From positions 186,001 through 250,000 of the forward strand of contig NC_133116.1 of NCBI RefSeq assembly GCF_022965805.1: DNA of 64,000 nucleotides, written 5' to 3'. The notes below the pieces were generated by a model that was not told the DNA's origin, made no database searches, and worked only from the letters and a program-made list of their open reading frames with translations. Below, one piece after another: positions 52,230-64,000 of this stretch. The position numbers and the translations under genes are program-made. Position 1 is the stretch's first letter. Every line of letters starts with the position of its first letter. The DNA is from Primulina eburnea. Its lineage: Eukaryota; Streptophyta; Magnoliopsida; Lamiales; Gesneriaceae.

Positions 52230-53061
52230 GTTTGAAGCTGGGTTTTGGGATCTTAATCCAGAGAAGTGAATTTTGGCAATCGAGGTTGAATTATGATAGG
52301 TGTCGGATTACTGTTTTCAAATTACCAACGGATGCCGCATTTCGAAGATCGAGAAGAGTTGATCGATTTATTTTGTTTTATAAATAAATAATTATTTCTG
52401 TAATATTTTCATTATTTTAAATTTGGTAATTTGCTCTTCGAATTTTATCGTTTGCATATGATTTTTTTTATGAGTTGGATAAATGATCGATGATTTAATA
52501 AATATCCGGTTTAATTCTACCACGGCACGATACCCTTACAGGACTGCCACGTTACCCCGACTTGGGTCCGATTCAACAAAAAGTAGGCATAACTGCAACG
52601 TGAGATTCAATTGGGCTTTTGATTGGCCCAATCTTCTTAAAAGTCGACCCGATCCATTTTTTAAGTACATTTGAATTGCATAACTTGAATTTCGTTCAGT
52701 CAGATTTTTCGTTTGCCATGAGATTGACTCTATTTTTTTTATTCAATCGACAATAGATTTATAAATTGACCATTGTTTTTAAACAAATTATATCTATGGT
52801 CCCTTATTAATAATAATGACTAATACATATAATTATTTATTAGTTAATGACGTTGAGATGCTGGCAAGCAATATAATTTAGCGCAGAGTAAGTATCTCGA
52901 TATCATATCATATTTAACTGATCCAGACCCGTTCAGAGTTAGATATCTACGACACATGATCGATCGATGTCAGGACCCCAAACATGATCCAAATCATTGA
53001 AATTTTACGAAATGGGAAACAAGACAGAAGCTGATGCAGTACAGGAGGACAGCGCAAATCT
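52230..53061. other. DUF2045 gene upstream region
   Basis: This is the promoter side of the gene that starts at 52229. AT-rich DNA runs up to the SINE target duplication. No exon was seen. Confidence 0.5.
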
Positions 53062-53078
53062 GCAAGATTCAATATCAT

Positions 53079-53324
53079 TATTCCAAAAGATGAAATCGCT
53101 CACCCCGGGTGCCCCTCACACCCTGCCCGACGGATATGTGAGAGGAGATAAATCATGGTAACCTGACCAACCAGCAGTGGCTAGACCCGTGCTCACCGCG
53201 CACAAGGAGCCTCCCCCCTACGTCGAAGGGAGTTACTCCCACACTGCCGCTTGCGAGACTCGATCCTTAGTCATTATTCCAAGATGTCACCACTGCTAGC
53301 CAGTCAGGCTAAGCCCATGCGGGC
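53079..53324 (-). mobile_element. tRNA-derived SINE with target-site duplication
   Basis: The body is about 246 bp and GC-rich against its surroundings. The 17-bp string gcaagattcaatatcat flanks it exactly at 53062-53078 and 53325-53341. On the minus strand it begins gcccgcatgggcttagcctg, has an A-box-like ttagcctgactgg and a B-box-like ggatcgagtct, as expected for an internal RNA polymerase III promoter. It ends near the short tail ttttggaataa. The perfect duplication indicates a fairly recent insertion. Confidence 0.85.
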
Positions 53325-53617
53325 GCAAGATTCAATATCATCACATAACTAAAAACAGGATGATTAATGAAATTAATATCGTAGCTGCAATCGTGAATTT
53401 GTAAGTATTAAGTATACATTCATTTCCAGATGAGCCAAGAACTCCAGCAACACTAGGCACGAACAGAATCTTCATGTCCTGAGTTGCTCAACGAGTTTTA
53501 ATCTAAACATAAAATTTCATGGCCATCATTTCAAGAAGCTAATCTATATACAGACAGGGAAACCGCATAACACCTTATCATCTCTTTGGCATACTTGAAG
53601 GAAGTCCATCAATCGTT

Positions 53618-54904
53618 TCAGGCAGGCAGTATAGCTCCGGTGGTTCCCACAATGTGTAAAAACAACATGAGACACAAGGTGAGAATCACAGAAGATTTTG
53701 AGCCAAAATATCTCACCACTTCAAATCCCCTCTCCACAACCTGATCTTGAATCACATTAAGACTTCTTTTCAAGAACTCCATCACTCTCCACAAGAAATA
53801 CTCGATGACTGATCTAACTGTTTCAAATGTCACCCTACCGGTCACATCGAGAAGAAACTTTCGATTGCTAGGCACTGCCAATGTTGATGACACGCTACTG
53901 ATCCACCCACTTTGTTGAAGATCAATCAACCCATTCATCTCTCCCACTTTACCCAGAGAGGCCTCGGACTCAAAACCCTTGTAGTTTTTCAAGCTTGAAG
54001 CTTCACTATGGTCAACGATGGAAGAAGAATCATTTGATCCTAATATAGGAGCTGATTTCGAACTTGTCAGCACTTGGTGTGATGTCTTAATAAGAGTTTC
54101 AATCATCCCATTACAGAGAGAAACCAAGATCCTCTCCATGTCATTTTGATGTTTCGGATTAGTCAATCCCGTGAACATTTCATCGTAAATATTAACATCC
54201 ATGGTTTTATCGAGATAAACTGAAACTGCAGTGCCAACAAAGGTCTTAATACTGTCTGCTACTAAAACCCTACATCTATCATCCGAAATCATATCTAACC
54301 ATCTAGACAAGGTCATGGAACTTGACTTCATACATGACGCGTCTAACTGACCACTTCCACTTGGTCCTTCCGAGGAACCATTACCATAAAATCCCAAAAC
54401 CAAATTTCTCGCAAAACTACCAACAATCACAGAAACGAAACCAGTCCCAGCACGTGACATCAATTTATCCATGATCCTATCAGGAAGACTCAGTTTATCC
54501 ATTTCTTGCATCTCGACACCACCGTTCCCTACCTTATAACCTCTTAAAATCCCTACAGTCATAGCCTGTAAAATACGGATCACGGATTCAGAAAATTCTT
54601 CCGACCGAGTAATTTTCGACAATTGCCTTAAACTATTAGGCATTTCATCTGAATCGGATTTCAGAAACTCCTTTAAATCCCCAGATACGACAGAGATGGT
54701 CTCAGCTAAATCAGTAAACATTTCAGCCATTGAAACCAGAGATCCCAATATTTTCATTATTCTCTCTCTTTTCCTAGTTACAGAGGGTATATGGTACACT
54801 TTGTACACACCATAAGTCGAGATTCCAACCAATCCCAGTAAAAAGATCCATTTTTTCTTCCTTAGAGCAAAATTTAATCGGCTTCTCGCCAACCTACTTT
54901 CCAT
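53618..54904 (-). CDS. PP2-A10-like membrane protein
   Basis: This is a single coding exon of 428 residues starting at MESRLARSRLNFALRKKK. An in-frame ATG 66 bp upstream (54968-54970) gives a 22-residue extension not expected in the family. Positively charged residues precede a hydrophobic helix at about residues 19-35 (WIFLLGLVGISTYGVY), and a second hydrophobic segment lies at the C-terminus (SVILTLCLMLFLHIVGTTGA), so a two-pass membrane protein is likely. Blocks such as YHIPSVTRKRERIMKILG, DEMPNSLRQLSKI, MTVGILRGY, FVSVIVGSFARNLVLGFYG and YLDKTMDVNIYDEMFTGLTN match proteins annotated as PHLOEM PROTEIN 2-LIKE A10 in Arabidopsis. Despite the name, no PP2 lectin domain is visible. The molecular function is not established. 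Confidence 0.85.
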   Translation of the reverse strand: MESRLARSRLNFALRKKKWIFLLGLVGISTYGVYKVYHIPSVTRKRERIMKILGSLVSMAEMFTDLAETISVVSGDLKEFLKSDSDEMPNSLRQLSKITRSEEFSESVIRILQAMTVGILRGYKVGNGGVEMQEMDKLSLPDRIMDKLMSRAGTGFVSVIVGSFARNLVLGFYGNGSSEGPSGSGQLDASCMKSSSMTLSRWLDMISDDRCRVLVADSIKTFVGTAVSVYLDKTMDVNIYDEMFTGLTNPKHQNDMERILVSLCNGMIETLIKTSHQVLTSSKSAPILGSNDSSSIVDHSEASSLKNYKGFESEASLGKVGEMNGLIDLQQSGWISSVSSTLAVPSNRKFLLDVTGRVTFETVRSVIEYFLWRVMEFLKRSLNVIQDQVVERGFEVVRYFGSKSSVILTLCLMLFLHIVGTTGAILPA

Positions 54905-56906
54905 AAAGCTAAGATGGAGGCAAAATAAAACCAATTCCCAAATAGCTACAAAATTACACGTCACCAACAAAAATCAAGATAAAAGCAAAGAAAACGAAAA
55001 CAGAAAGCGAACACTGGAGCTCAAGTTAATCGAACCCTAAGCAAAGAGTAAAAGGTTATTCGATAATGTAAGATATGAGCGATTTCGAATACCGAGGAGC
55101 GTTTGACGGGATTCGTGCCTTCTGATCGGTGTATTGACCAAGAAATAATGGCCACTTTATGAATTTTGTAGCGCTACATGGATCGAGTGAGAATACACCA
55201 CACATGTCGAAGACGAGTCGCCGTATCTGGGATTGTTTAGCATAATTGTGGTGACAAAGGGAAAAACGAAAATGAAAATAAAATGAAATTTGTTTGGTTC
55301 CTTTTTTGTTTGGTATATAAATAATAAAAACACAAAAATTCCTTAATATATAAGTGAATTGACACATATGAACAAACATAAGAACAACAATTAAGAATTG
55401 AAGTTCCAAACTTACAATCATTATTACCGAAAAATGTTGATAAAAAAATATACAATCTTAATAAACCGACTAAATGCACATTTCTCGAAACAAAACATAC
55501 TTCGTGACTCAGTTGAACATTTGGGTATGCCATAAATATAACACTCTTTTGATTTCAAGAAATTTAACTAATATTATTTGAGTATATGCACACAAGAAAA
55601 ATAACATTTAATATATTTTAACTTTAAAAATTCACATGGTGAAGTTTATTTTAAAGGAGTTAGCCATAATTAATTAATACCTTACCAAAAGAAATGAATT
55701 TCAAGTCAGAGCATGTTTCATGCAGCTACCTCACCTCAAAAAACATTGAATTATATATTGTATTCAAAAATTAATGTTTTATTTAACTTATATTGTAATA
55801 CACGTGGGAATTTTAGAGTATTGGTATCATGTAGCTTACATTTAACTATTTACACTATCGTCTAAAATCTTAGTTGATTTGAGATTCATGCATATTATAT
55901 GATTTAACATCGTATAATGTGCATCAATAGTCATGCTAATATCAATAGTTGTATATGTCTCAAAAAATTTTACTCAACTTGATGAATATAAGAAATTCAG
56001 ACTATCCTAAATTTTTTGTGTGGGTAAGTTATTCTTGTCAAAGTGGTACGGTAACACGACTTTTTACCAAACTTTTGACTCTTTTAAAGTACCACATGAC
56101 GTCCCAGAACATTCGAGATCTTACTCATTTCTAACAACAAAACAAGAGTTTTAGAGCTTCTGAAACTCCACTTACCTCAACAAATCTTGATCTAAAAGTT
56201 GGCCATCACTCCTCAAGTTAGTGTACATTCATCATCTTTGCAAGCCAAGCAACACGAAGCACATTAATGTTCCTCGACGTAATCACGAAAGCAATATAAT
56301 TTTCTTCCATCATTTGTCACGAACTTCTCTTTTAGGAAGTAAATTCACTCTCCTGAATCTGAAATTAAACATAATTCTTGTAATGAAATAAAAACTGGTC
56401 CAACATCAGGATTTGTGTGGACTACAAATTTCACAATTACAAATTGCAATCAGAATGATCATTACGAATTGCATTTCTCGAAAGAAACTTCAGTATCTCA
56501 TCAATTATTATCACATACAATAGAGAGATGCACTATGTGAGACGAGTAAAAAGATTTTATCCAAAACCAAAGACGTGAATCACAGTCAATATCTCCAGCT
56601 TCACCAACTTATTGTGTTTAAAAAACTAATCATTCATTATTAAAAAATAAAAATAATAATTCGGTCGAATTGTTATTTATCGATAACAAAATGTATATTT
56701 TCCAAAATTTCTTGTAGATTAGAGTCCACTTTGACGAGATCCGAATAGATGATCGAATCAAACCCGACCCATTGTTTACCTAATTCCCTAAAAACCTACA
56801 AAATATTTCTCCTCCACACTGGTGCCACCTTTCTGTGACGCTTCCTTCAAATAATTGGGAATCAGTCAGATTCACGAAGAACGCAGCTCAATATCCCAAC
56901 ACAGAG
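54905..56906. other. Divergent intergenic region
   Basis: The PP2-A10-like gene and UTP4 point away from each other across 2 kb, so this stretch holds both promoters and 5' UTRs. A telo-box-like gaaccctaa lies near 55032-55040, in the probable 5' leader of the PP2-A10-like gene. No exon was seen. Confidence 0.5.
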
Positions 56907-59900
56907 ATGCTTAAAGTTCATCGGAGCAGCTCAGTTGAGTGGAATCCATCCCCTGTCGTTGCCCTAGCCACCAGCGCAGACGGCTCTCAGGTCGCCGCGG
57001 CTCGCGCTGACAGCTCTCTAGAGATTTGGCTGGTATCCCCAGGCTCCGTTGGTTGGCACTGTCAGATTGTACGTCACACCACTCTTTTTCGATGAATTAA
57101 AGATTTTTGTGGCTTGGAAAAATGGTGAAATTAATGTTTTTTTTCTGTGTAGACGATACACGGGGACCCTAATTCGAGAGTTTCATCTCTGGTGTGGTGT
57201 CGTTCCGAGCCGACAGGTGCATCTTTGGGTCGACTGTTCTCGTCCAGTATCGATGGTTCTATTTCCGAATGGGATCTGTTTGATTTAAGACAAAAGGTGA
57301 ACCTTATACATGGAAATTAAATGATGTGTTAAATACAGTTCTGTGTGTGTACATCATTTCAACGTACGTGAATTGGAGGGAATGGAAAATTTTCAGCCAT
57401 TAATGATCTGAAGAACTAAACGTGAATTAGAAATTTATGTCAGTAGTCGGAGTTGGAGAGGGTAGCTAGAATACTGGAATCTTGTTGATGCAAATACATC
57501 TGAAGTTATTTTTTGGAACTCGATAAATTATTTTAACACCAACCCAACATTTTATGGAATTTTTTTTCAAGTTCATGTATTTGAAACTTTGAATATGTAT
57601 GTCTCGTTCTGTGCTTGACTACAGAGGGTTTTGGATTCAATTGGGATCTCGATATGGCAAATTGCTGCCGAACCATGCTATGATCTGCTATTCGGCGTCA
57701 ACCAGGAAATCAATCCTCGTGAAAATGGTCATACTAGTTCAATCAATAGTTGCCTCAATGAAGAGGAGCGTGTTGAAAGTGAAGATGACAATGACGACGA
57801 GGATGCTATTGAGCATCACGAGGATAGCGATGCTAAGAATACCCTTCTAGCAGCTGCTTGTGATGATGGCTGTGTGCGAGTTTATAGTGTTTCAGGTGCT
57901 GAGAAACTCACTTACAACAGGACACTGCCTAGGGTCAGTGGTGAGACAGCTTCCTTATTTTGTTATTTTCTATTTTTAATCCTTGTTTTTGGTGCAAAAA
58001 CCTGACAGCCTTACTTTATTTCACATTTCTCGCAGGACGCACATTAAGTGTGGCATGGAGTCCCAACGCCAGCAGGATTTATTCAGGGAGTAGTGATGGG
58101 TATGTCTGTTTACGTTGTATTATGTTGATAAAGCACATATGGGTATTTGTATTTACATAATGATGGAAGTTTAAAATGCCTTTAATGATGGAAGTTTAAA
58201 ATTTACACTAAACCAACAGTGGTGGGTTTTCGGGTAGGTGCCAATCAATTGTTTCAGACATTACGGAATCCGAGAGAGTCAAGCACTCAATTTTCAAAAG
58301 GGAAGCAGATTTCCTTACTCCAAATAATCATCAGACAGACATCAGTAAAAAGGGTGTCAAAAAAGCTTCAGGAAAACTTAGCAGAGAGCTGTTTAGGTTA
58401 CAGAGTGGAGTCAATTATGAGAAAGGCTCTACTTCGAAGGGATCCAATTGTTTGATATGAAGATTTTTTCATGGAATATTAGAGGGGGAGGTTCTTCACG
58501 AAGAAGAGAATTAGTTCGCACGGTTATTCGCAAGGAAAATCCAGATATAGTGGTGATCTTAGAAACTAAGAGTATCAAAGCTGACCGCCGCTTTGTAGCA
58601 AGCTTGTGGAAATCTAGATTCGTTGATTGGGTGAGTCTGCCGGCGGAAGGAAGATCAGGTGGGATTTTAGTGATGTGGGATCCTCGAGTTGTTGCGGTGC
58701 GGGATAATCTGATTGGGAATTACTCAGTTTCAATTCAAATTCATCCCCAGGATGACATCTCATGGTGGTTTTCTGCAATTTATGGGCCATGTTCTCCGAG
58801 ACAACGGGAGATTTTTTGGGATGAGCTTGCAGGTTTGCACACCATATGTGGGGACAACTGGTGTGTGGGAGGTGATTTCAATGTCGTCCGAAATTTAGAA
58901 GAGAAGTTGAATAGCAATTCACTCACAGTAAGCATGCAATGTTTTGATGCTCTTATTCAGGAGCTACGTCTACATGATCCACCGTTATTGAATGCCAAGT
59001 TCACTTGGTCCAACCTCAGAGTAACACCTATTTGTTGCAGATTAGACAGGTTCCTCTTATCGGAGGGGTGGAAAGCTATCTTCCCAACTTATAGACAGTT
59101 AGTGCTCCCAAGAATAACTTCCGATCACCACCCCATCATATTGGATACTACAAGGCTGAAATGGGGACCATCACCTTTCAGATTTGAGAATGTATGGTTG
59201 TCACACAAATTATTTAAAGAGTCACTTGAGGTGTGGTGGAACAGTGGTAACATTCAAGGTTGGGCAGGATTCAAGTTCATGATGAAACTTAGAGAAACAA
59301 AAAAAAGAGTCTCGAGCTGGAACAAAGAGGTATTTGGTGACCTAAATCTCAAAATTAAAGAGTTGCATAACAAGGTTGTTCACTTAGACGAAACAGAGGC
59401 ACACGGATCTTGGTCCAACGAATTACATCAGCAGCGTAGGGAAGCAAGATATCAGCTGGAAATCTTAACTATTCGTAAGCTTCAAATGGATAGTCAAAAG
59501 GCAAAAGTTCGATGGATGAAAGATGGGGATCAAAATTCAAAATTCTTTCATTCGTTGCTGAAAAATAGGAGAAACAAAGCAATTATAGACAAGATTGAGT
59601 TGGATGACGGGTCATTAATTTCAGAAGAGTCCGAGATTGAGAGGGCAATCATCCATTATTTCACAAGACTATACAGGAAATCAGAAGGTGATGGCTCAGG
59701 ACTAGAGGGGTTGGAATGGAAGCCTATTAATAACATGGAGGCCACAAAGCTGGAAGAGCCTTTCTCCGAGGAGGAGATAAGTCAGGCAGTGCAACAGTGT
59801 GATGGTTGTAAGGCTCCGGGTCCCGATGGGTTTACACTAGCTCTCTTCCAAAAAAGTTGGAATACAATAAAGGACGACCTCCTCAAAGTATTCGCTGATT

Positions 59901-62900
59901 TCTTCGATGATGGAATTGTCAATGGAATTACTAATGAAACTTACTTGTGTCTCATTCCAAAGAAACAAGAGGCAATGAAGATCAAAGATTTTAGACCTAT
60001 CAGCCTTATAACCAGTTTGTACAAAATTATGGCCAAAGTGTTAACCAACAGATTGAAGGCGGTGATGAGTATAACAGTGGCAGACAATCAATGTGCATTC
60101 ATTCAAGGTAGACACATAACAGATTGTTGCCTCATAGCTAATGAGGTGGTTGAGGAGTATAGAAGGAAAAAGAAGAACGGATGGATCTTCAAAGTAGATT
60201 TCGAAAAAGCCTATGACAATGTGGATTGGAGATTCCTAGATTTTGTGCTTGAAAAGAAGGGTTTTGGAGTCAAATGGAGGAAGTGGATCAAGGGTTGTGT
60301 CTCGAATGTTACATATTCAATCTTTATTAATGGGAGACCACGGGGAAAGTTCAAAGGACAAAGGGGATTGAGACAAGGGGACCCTCTATCTCCCTTCCTT
60401 TTTAATCTTGTCATTGACGGGCTTGGGAGATTGGTTGATCGGGCTAAGTCTAATAACGTCGTCAGAGGACTTGAGGTTGGCCGAAACAAATTTGAAGTGT
60501 CACATATTCAATTTGCCGATGACACACTATTTCTCGTTCAATCTCAGCAACACTTGAAGGCCGTCGTAGATCTCCTACAATTATTTTGTTCGAAATCAGG
60601 ATTGAGGATTAATTTAGACAAAAGCTCTTTGCTTGGTTTGAATCAGTCGGATGACTTGGTTGATGGCATGGCCGCAGGAAATTGGATGCAAAACAGAACA
60701 ATGGCCTATTAAGTACCTTGGGGCGCCTTTGGGAGGTAACCCTTCAAAGCAGGAATTCTGGGGTCCGGTGATTGCAAAAATGTCTACCAAGTTAGCAGGT
60801 TGGAAAAAGGCTTTTCTATCGAGAGGTGCCCGATTAACTCTAATCCAGTCAGTGTTAAGTGCTTTACCTACATACTTTATGTCAGTGTTCATGGTACCAA
60901 TCAGAGTGGCAAAACAAATGGAATCAGTGATGAGAAATTTCTTTTGGGACGGACCGGATGGTGACACGCATTGCCATGTAATAAATTGGGCTCAGATTTG
61001 CAAACCGAAAGATAAAGGAGGTTTAGGATTAGGTAACATTCGGTTAAGGAATAGGGCTTTACTTGGGAAATGGTGGTGGAGATGTGCGGTCGAGAAAAGA
61101 TCTTGGTGGAAAAGTGTTGTGGGTAACATTTACGGGTTCAAGGAAAATGGATTGGATTTAAAAGTGGCTACAAACACAACTTTTCGCAGCCCATGGAAGT
61201 ATATATCTCGGACACGTCCACTTTGTCAGCAATTGATTGGCACGGTTCTCAAGAGCGGGGATCTTTTAAGGTTTTGGGAGGATATATGGGTGGGTTTGTG
61301 TTCTTTTAAAGATTGTTTTCCTCATCTTTTTCTTATTGCAGAGTCTAATAATAAACCAATCAACCATTTCTATTCAGTCTTTGATAGTCAGGGTCTTTCC
61401 GTCGTTCAGTGGGATGTTCGTTTAAGAAGATGTTTCACCGATACTGAGTTGGGAGAATTCACATCTCTTAGTGGTCTTCTAGATTCTGTGTCTATTACAG
61501 TGGGGGTAGGGGACATCAGGGTTTGGTTAGGGGATTCTTCTGGTGTTTTCTCCGTACAATCTTTTTACTATTCTTTCTTTCACAGCAACGCTACTCCAAC
61601 TTTCCCTTTCTGCGCTGAAATTTGGAAAGTACCCATCCCACAAAAGGTGAAAGTGTTCTCATGGATTGTAGCTTTGGACAAGTTGCAAACGACTGACAAA
61701 GTGCAGAAAAGAAATCCAACATATGCCTTACAACCTCAGTGGTGCGTCTTGTGTAAAAATGATGAGGAAAATCAGGATCACATATTACTTCACTGCTCTT
61801 TCACAAGATGTATTTGGATTAAGATTATGCAACAATTAGGTTTCCAATGGACATTCCCTAAAAATTCTAGAGACATGTTTGTCATGGAGCACGGGTACCT
61901 AAAGGGAAAAAGCCTCAGAAACTTTTGGCGCATCATAATACACTGCTTATTTTGGTCGATATGGTTGGAGCGCAACAACAGAATTTTCAATGATTTAGAA
62001 GATAACACAGAGAACTTGTGGGAGAAATTGAAACTGAAAGTCGCAAGATGGACACTATCCATACCATCGTTTCAGCATTTATCAGTGTCAGATCTAGCTA
62101 GGGATTGGAGTTTTATTTGTTCTTGATTTGGCTACGTTTTAGACAATCTTTTTGGATGGTGGATAGATCATCCACTTCGAATTGTAACTTTTAATATTAA
62201 TTATTAATATAATAGTTTCTTATCAAAAAAAAAAAATGCCTTTAATGCATTAAAGTTCGTACAGTTTCTCAGATTTCCTTTTTTAATCAGATTCATAAGG
62301 TGTTGGGATGCTAAGCTGGCTTATGAGATCTACAGAATTACTGTTGCAATTGGAGGTCCTGGGAGTGGAAGTGATCTTTGCATATGGTCTTTACTTGCAT
62401 TGAGGTATATGTCTATTCATGTACATCATTCTGCCTATGCATGTTCAATATTTGAATGTTCTTTCTGTAAGATTATTTTTCCAATAATATTGTTGGTTTT
62501 AGATGTGGAACCATCGTCAGTGCGGATAGTTCTGGTAGTGTGCAATTCTGGGACAGTCAATTTGGGACGCTTTTCCAGGCACATACTTATCATAAGGGTG
62601 ACGTAAATGCCTTAGCCACAACGCCTAACCATAACAGAGTATTTTCTACTGGTTCAGATGGTCAGGTACATTCTGATCTGATTTTTTTGGTCTGGTTATT
62701 TGTTGCCACATGCCTCGGTGAGCTTTCCACTGTATCATTCTCTGTCATTGTTGAAGTGCTGTTTGCCACCAGATCATGGCTCTTTCCGTAAAAACTAACA
62801 ATGGATTTATGTGGTTGAGTCTGTTAGTATGATTGATTGTGGTTAATTATGATTGGAATAAAATTAATTGCCATCACTTTATTTACCCGGGTTTCTTTGA

Positions 62901-64000
62901 TGGGTGACCACCACATTTTCTCTTTGCTCTGATGGTTTAGGTGCTCACAAGATCTTTGGTTCTTCAGAGATGGTTGTATATATTTGATAAGCTGAAACAT
63001 TACTTCTGAATTACTTCATTATCTTAGCTATTCCAACTGTGATTTTTATTAGACACCTTGTGATGCGCAAAACATATTTTATGTGTCCTTTTTTTGTGAT
63101 ATGTTTTAATCAAGCTGGAATATGAACCTGCTGTTTTTTGTAGGTCATACTTTATAAAGTTTCCAATGGCGCTGTTGGTTCTTGTGATGGAAAGTCCGAC
63201 ACTGTAAAAAAATGGACATATATTCGTGGTGTAAGGGCTCATACACATGATGTAAAGGCGTTGACTGTAGCAGTACCTATAAACCATGATGGTAGGTTTG
63301 TGCTTTGAGTGATTTTGATAATTTCAACTTTTCTGACTGTGTGGTTGAATGTGCATTTCTTGTTCCTCTATATTTTGCATCTATCAAATCAAATGGATCT
63401 CGTTTCATCAGCAGATATACCTCCTGAGAAGAAGGTTAAAAGGCCACGAGGCAAGGAAAAGCCGCTTGATTTCAGTTATCATGAGTGGGCCCATTTGGGT
63501 GTGCCAATGCTTATCTCAGCTGGTGATGACACTAAACTATTCGCATACTCTGCTATGAAGTTTGACAAGTTTTCTCCCCATGATATATGCCCTGCACCAC
63601 AGAGAATGCCCATGCAGCTAGTGATGAAAACTGTTTTCAATCAGACGTCGTTGCTTTTGATCCAGGCTGCTCACTGGTTAGACATTTACTGTGTTCATTT
63701 GAAAAATGGTTATGTCTCCGACATCAGCCCTGGACCGTCTGGTGGGCTTGCAAACACAGATTTAGTAGCAAGAGTTAAATCTAAAGCTTCTCGGAAGATC
63801 ACATGCAGTACAATTTCCTCATCCGGCACATCATTTGCCTACTCCGACCATGTGAAACCTAATTTATTTGAATTGAGAAGAAGTAAATCTGGCAGGAGAT
63901 TGTGGGCAGTAAATAAAAGGCAGCTTCCTCTGAAAATACCATTTGCCCATTGCATGATTTTTAGTTCTGATTCTTCACGTTTGTTATTAGCTGGGCAAGA
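56907..64000 (+). CDS. UTP4: UTP4 / cirhin-like WD40 protein, 3' end outside the window
   Basis: UTP4 belongs to the t-UTP part of the small-subunit processome and is needed for pre-18S rRNA processing in the nucleolus. Exons inside the window are 56907-57068, 57153-57296, 57625-57940, 58036-58099, 62291-62404, 62503-62665, 63144-63291 and 63415 to the end. Phases agree, giving about 565 residues before the cut. The start [16 protein letters not shown] was chosen because family members begin at this point, although an in-frame upstream reading exists without an ATG. WD40 units are visible, for example [59 protein letters not shown] and [20 protein letters not shown]. An acidic insert lies at about residues 148-171. 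Intron 4 is enlarged to 4,191 bp by a LINE in the same orientation. The reading frame of UTP4 itself appears intact. Confidence 0.9.
58219..58455 (+). pseudogene. Possible LINE ORF1 C-terminal remnant
   Basis: This open frame of 78 residues, rich in Arg, Gln and Ser, stops at 58453-58455, one base before the ORF2 start codon at 58457. Tight ORF1-stop/ORF2-start spacing is usual in plant L1 elements. It contains no zinc knuckle, so the assignment rests on position only. Confidence 0.4.
58457..62126 (+). pseudogene. LINE ORF2: endonuclease and reverse transcriptase, one frameshift
   Basis: The first part starts [12 protein letters not shown] and runs in frame to a stop at 60710-60712. The remainder continues in another frame to a stop at 62124-62126. 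One surplus base in gccgcaggaa near 60677 explains both; otherwise the ORF would be 1,222 codons. The N-terminal endonuclease domain shows [21 protein letters not shown] (Gly138 onward) and SDHHPIILD. The reverse transcriptase shows [41 protein letters not shown] and the catalytic FADD at residues 686-689. A zinc-binding RVT region near the C-terminus has [19 protein letters not shown]. No RNase H domain is visible. Both catalytic centres look intact, so the frameshift is the only evident lesion. Confidence 0.9.

Larger units (their letters stand above)
58188..62236 (+). mobile_element. L1-type LINE retrotransposon in UTP4 intron 4
   Basis: An element of about 4.05 kb is flanked by the repeat atgcctttaatg (58176-58187 and 62236-62247; up to 15 bp if the A residues are shared). 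It ends in a poly-A run at about 62226-62236, as expected for target-primed reverse transcription. It contains a long ORF2 and only a short stretch upstream, so it is 5' truncated. Without it, intron 4 would be only about 130 bp. Confidence 0.93.

Noticed and set aside
55056..55533. Two overlapping minus-strand ORFs upstream of the PP2-A10-like gene
   Set aside because: They have AT-biased composition, no recognisable domain and no splice junctions; they are probably leader or intergenic sequence.
60211..60967. Minus-strand ORFs over the LINE
   Set aside because: They are antisense shadows of the reverse-transcriptase coding region.

Overview
The window is plant nuclear DNA, most likely from an asterid eudicot, possibly Lamiales. 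The gene set is plant-specific: a group XII bHLH, AINTEGUMENTA, a KIN-7N kinesin and a plastid DUF3054 protein. Introns are short, AT-rich and GT-AG, intergenic DNA is AT-rich with long (TA)n tracts, and plant-type SINE, LINE and MITE-like elements are present. The species call is an inference; no sequence search was run. I rebuilt gene models by joining exons whose reading phase matched on both sides. Layout: 1-2021 is AT-rich and gene-free. 2022-3786 (-) is a bHLH transcription factor with a one-base frameshift. 6241-9407 (-) is AINTEGUMENTA with nine exons, one of only 9 bp. Upstream of it are four exact 41-bp tandem repeats and a foldback element between two (TA)n tracts. 12396-15551 (-) is a plastid-targeted DUF3054 membrane protein. 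15552-23830 has no convincing gene; it holds a 3-kb inverted-repeat complex rich in GGTCGACC palindromes. 24203-35454 (+) is the spliceosomal protein PRP40 (28 coding exons). 36787-38001 (-) is a DUF4378 protein. 40415-46169 (-) is kinesin KIN-7N (18 exons). 46767-52229 (-) is a DUF2045/KIAA0930-like protein (12 exons). 53079-53324 is a tRNA-derived SINE with a perfect 17-bp target-site duplication. 53618-54904 (-) is a PP2-A10-like membrane protein. 56907 to the window end (+) is UTP4/cirhin, whose fourth intron carries a nearly intact 4-kb L1-type LINE. These are independent eukaryotic genes, not an operon. They cover transcription control of organ growth (ANT, bHLH), pre-mRNA splicing (PRP40), microtubule motility (KIN-7N), ribosome biogenesis (UTP4) and plastid or membrane functions. 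The least explained part is 15.9-19.15 kb. The observations most worth checking are the bHLH frameshift, the palindrome complex, the (TA)n-flanked foldback element and the young LINE in UTP4. I saw no convincing tRNA, rRNA or CRISPR array.
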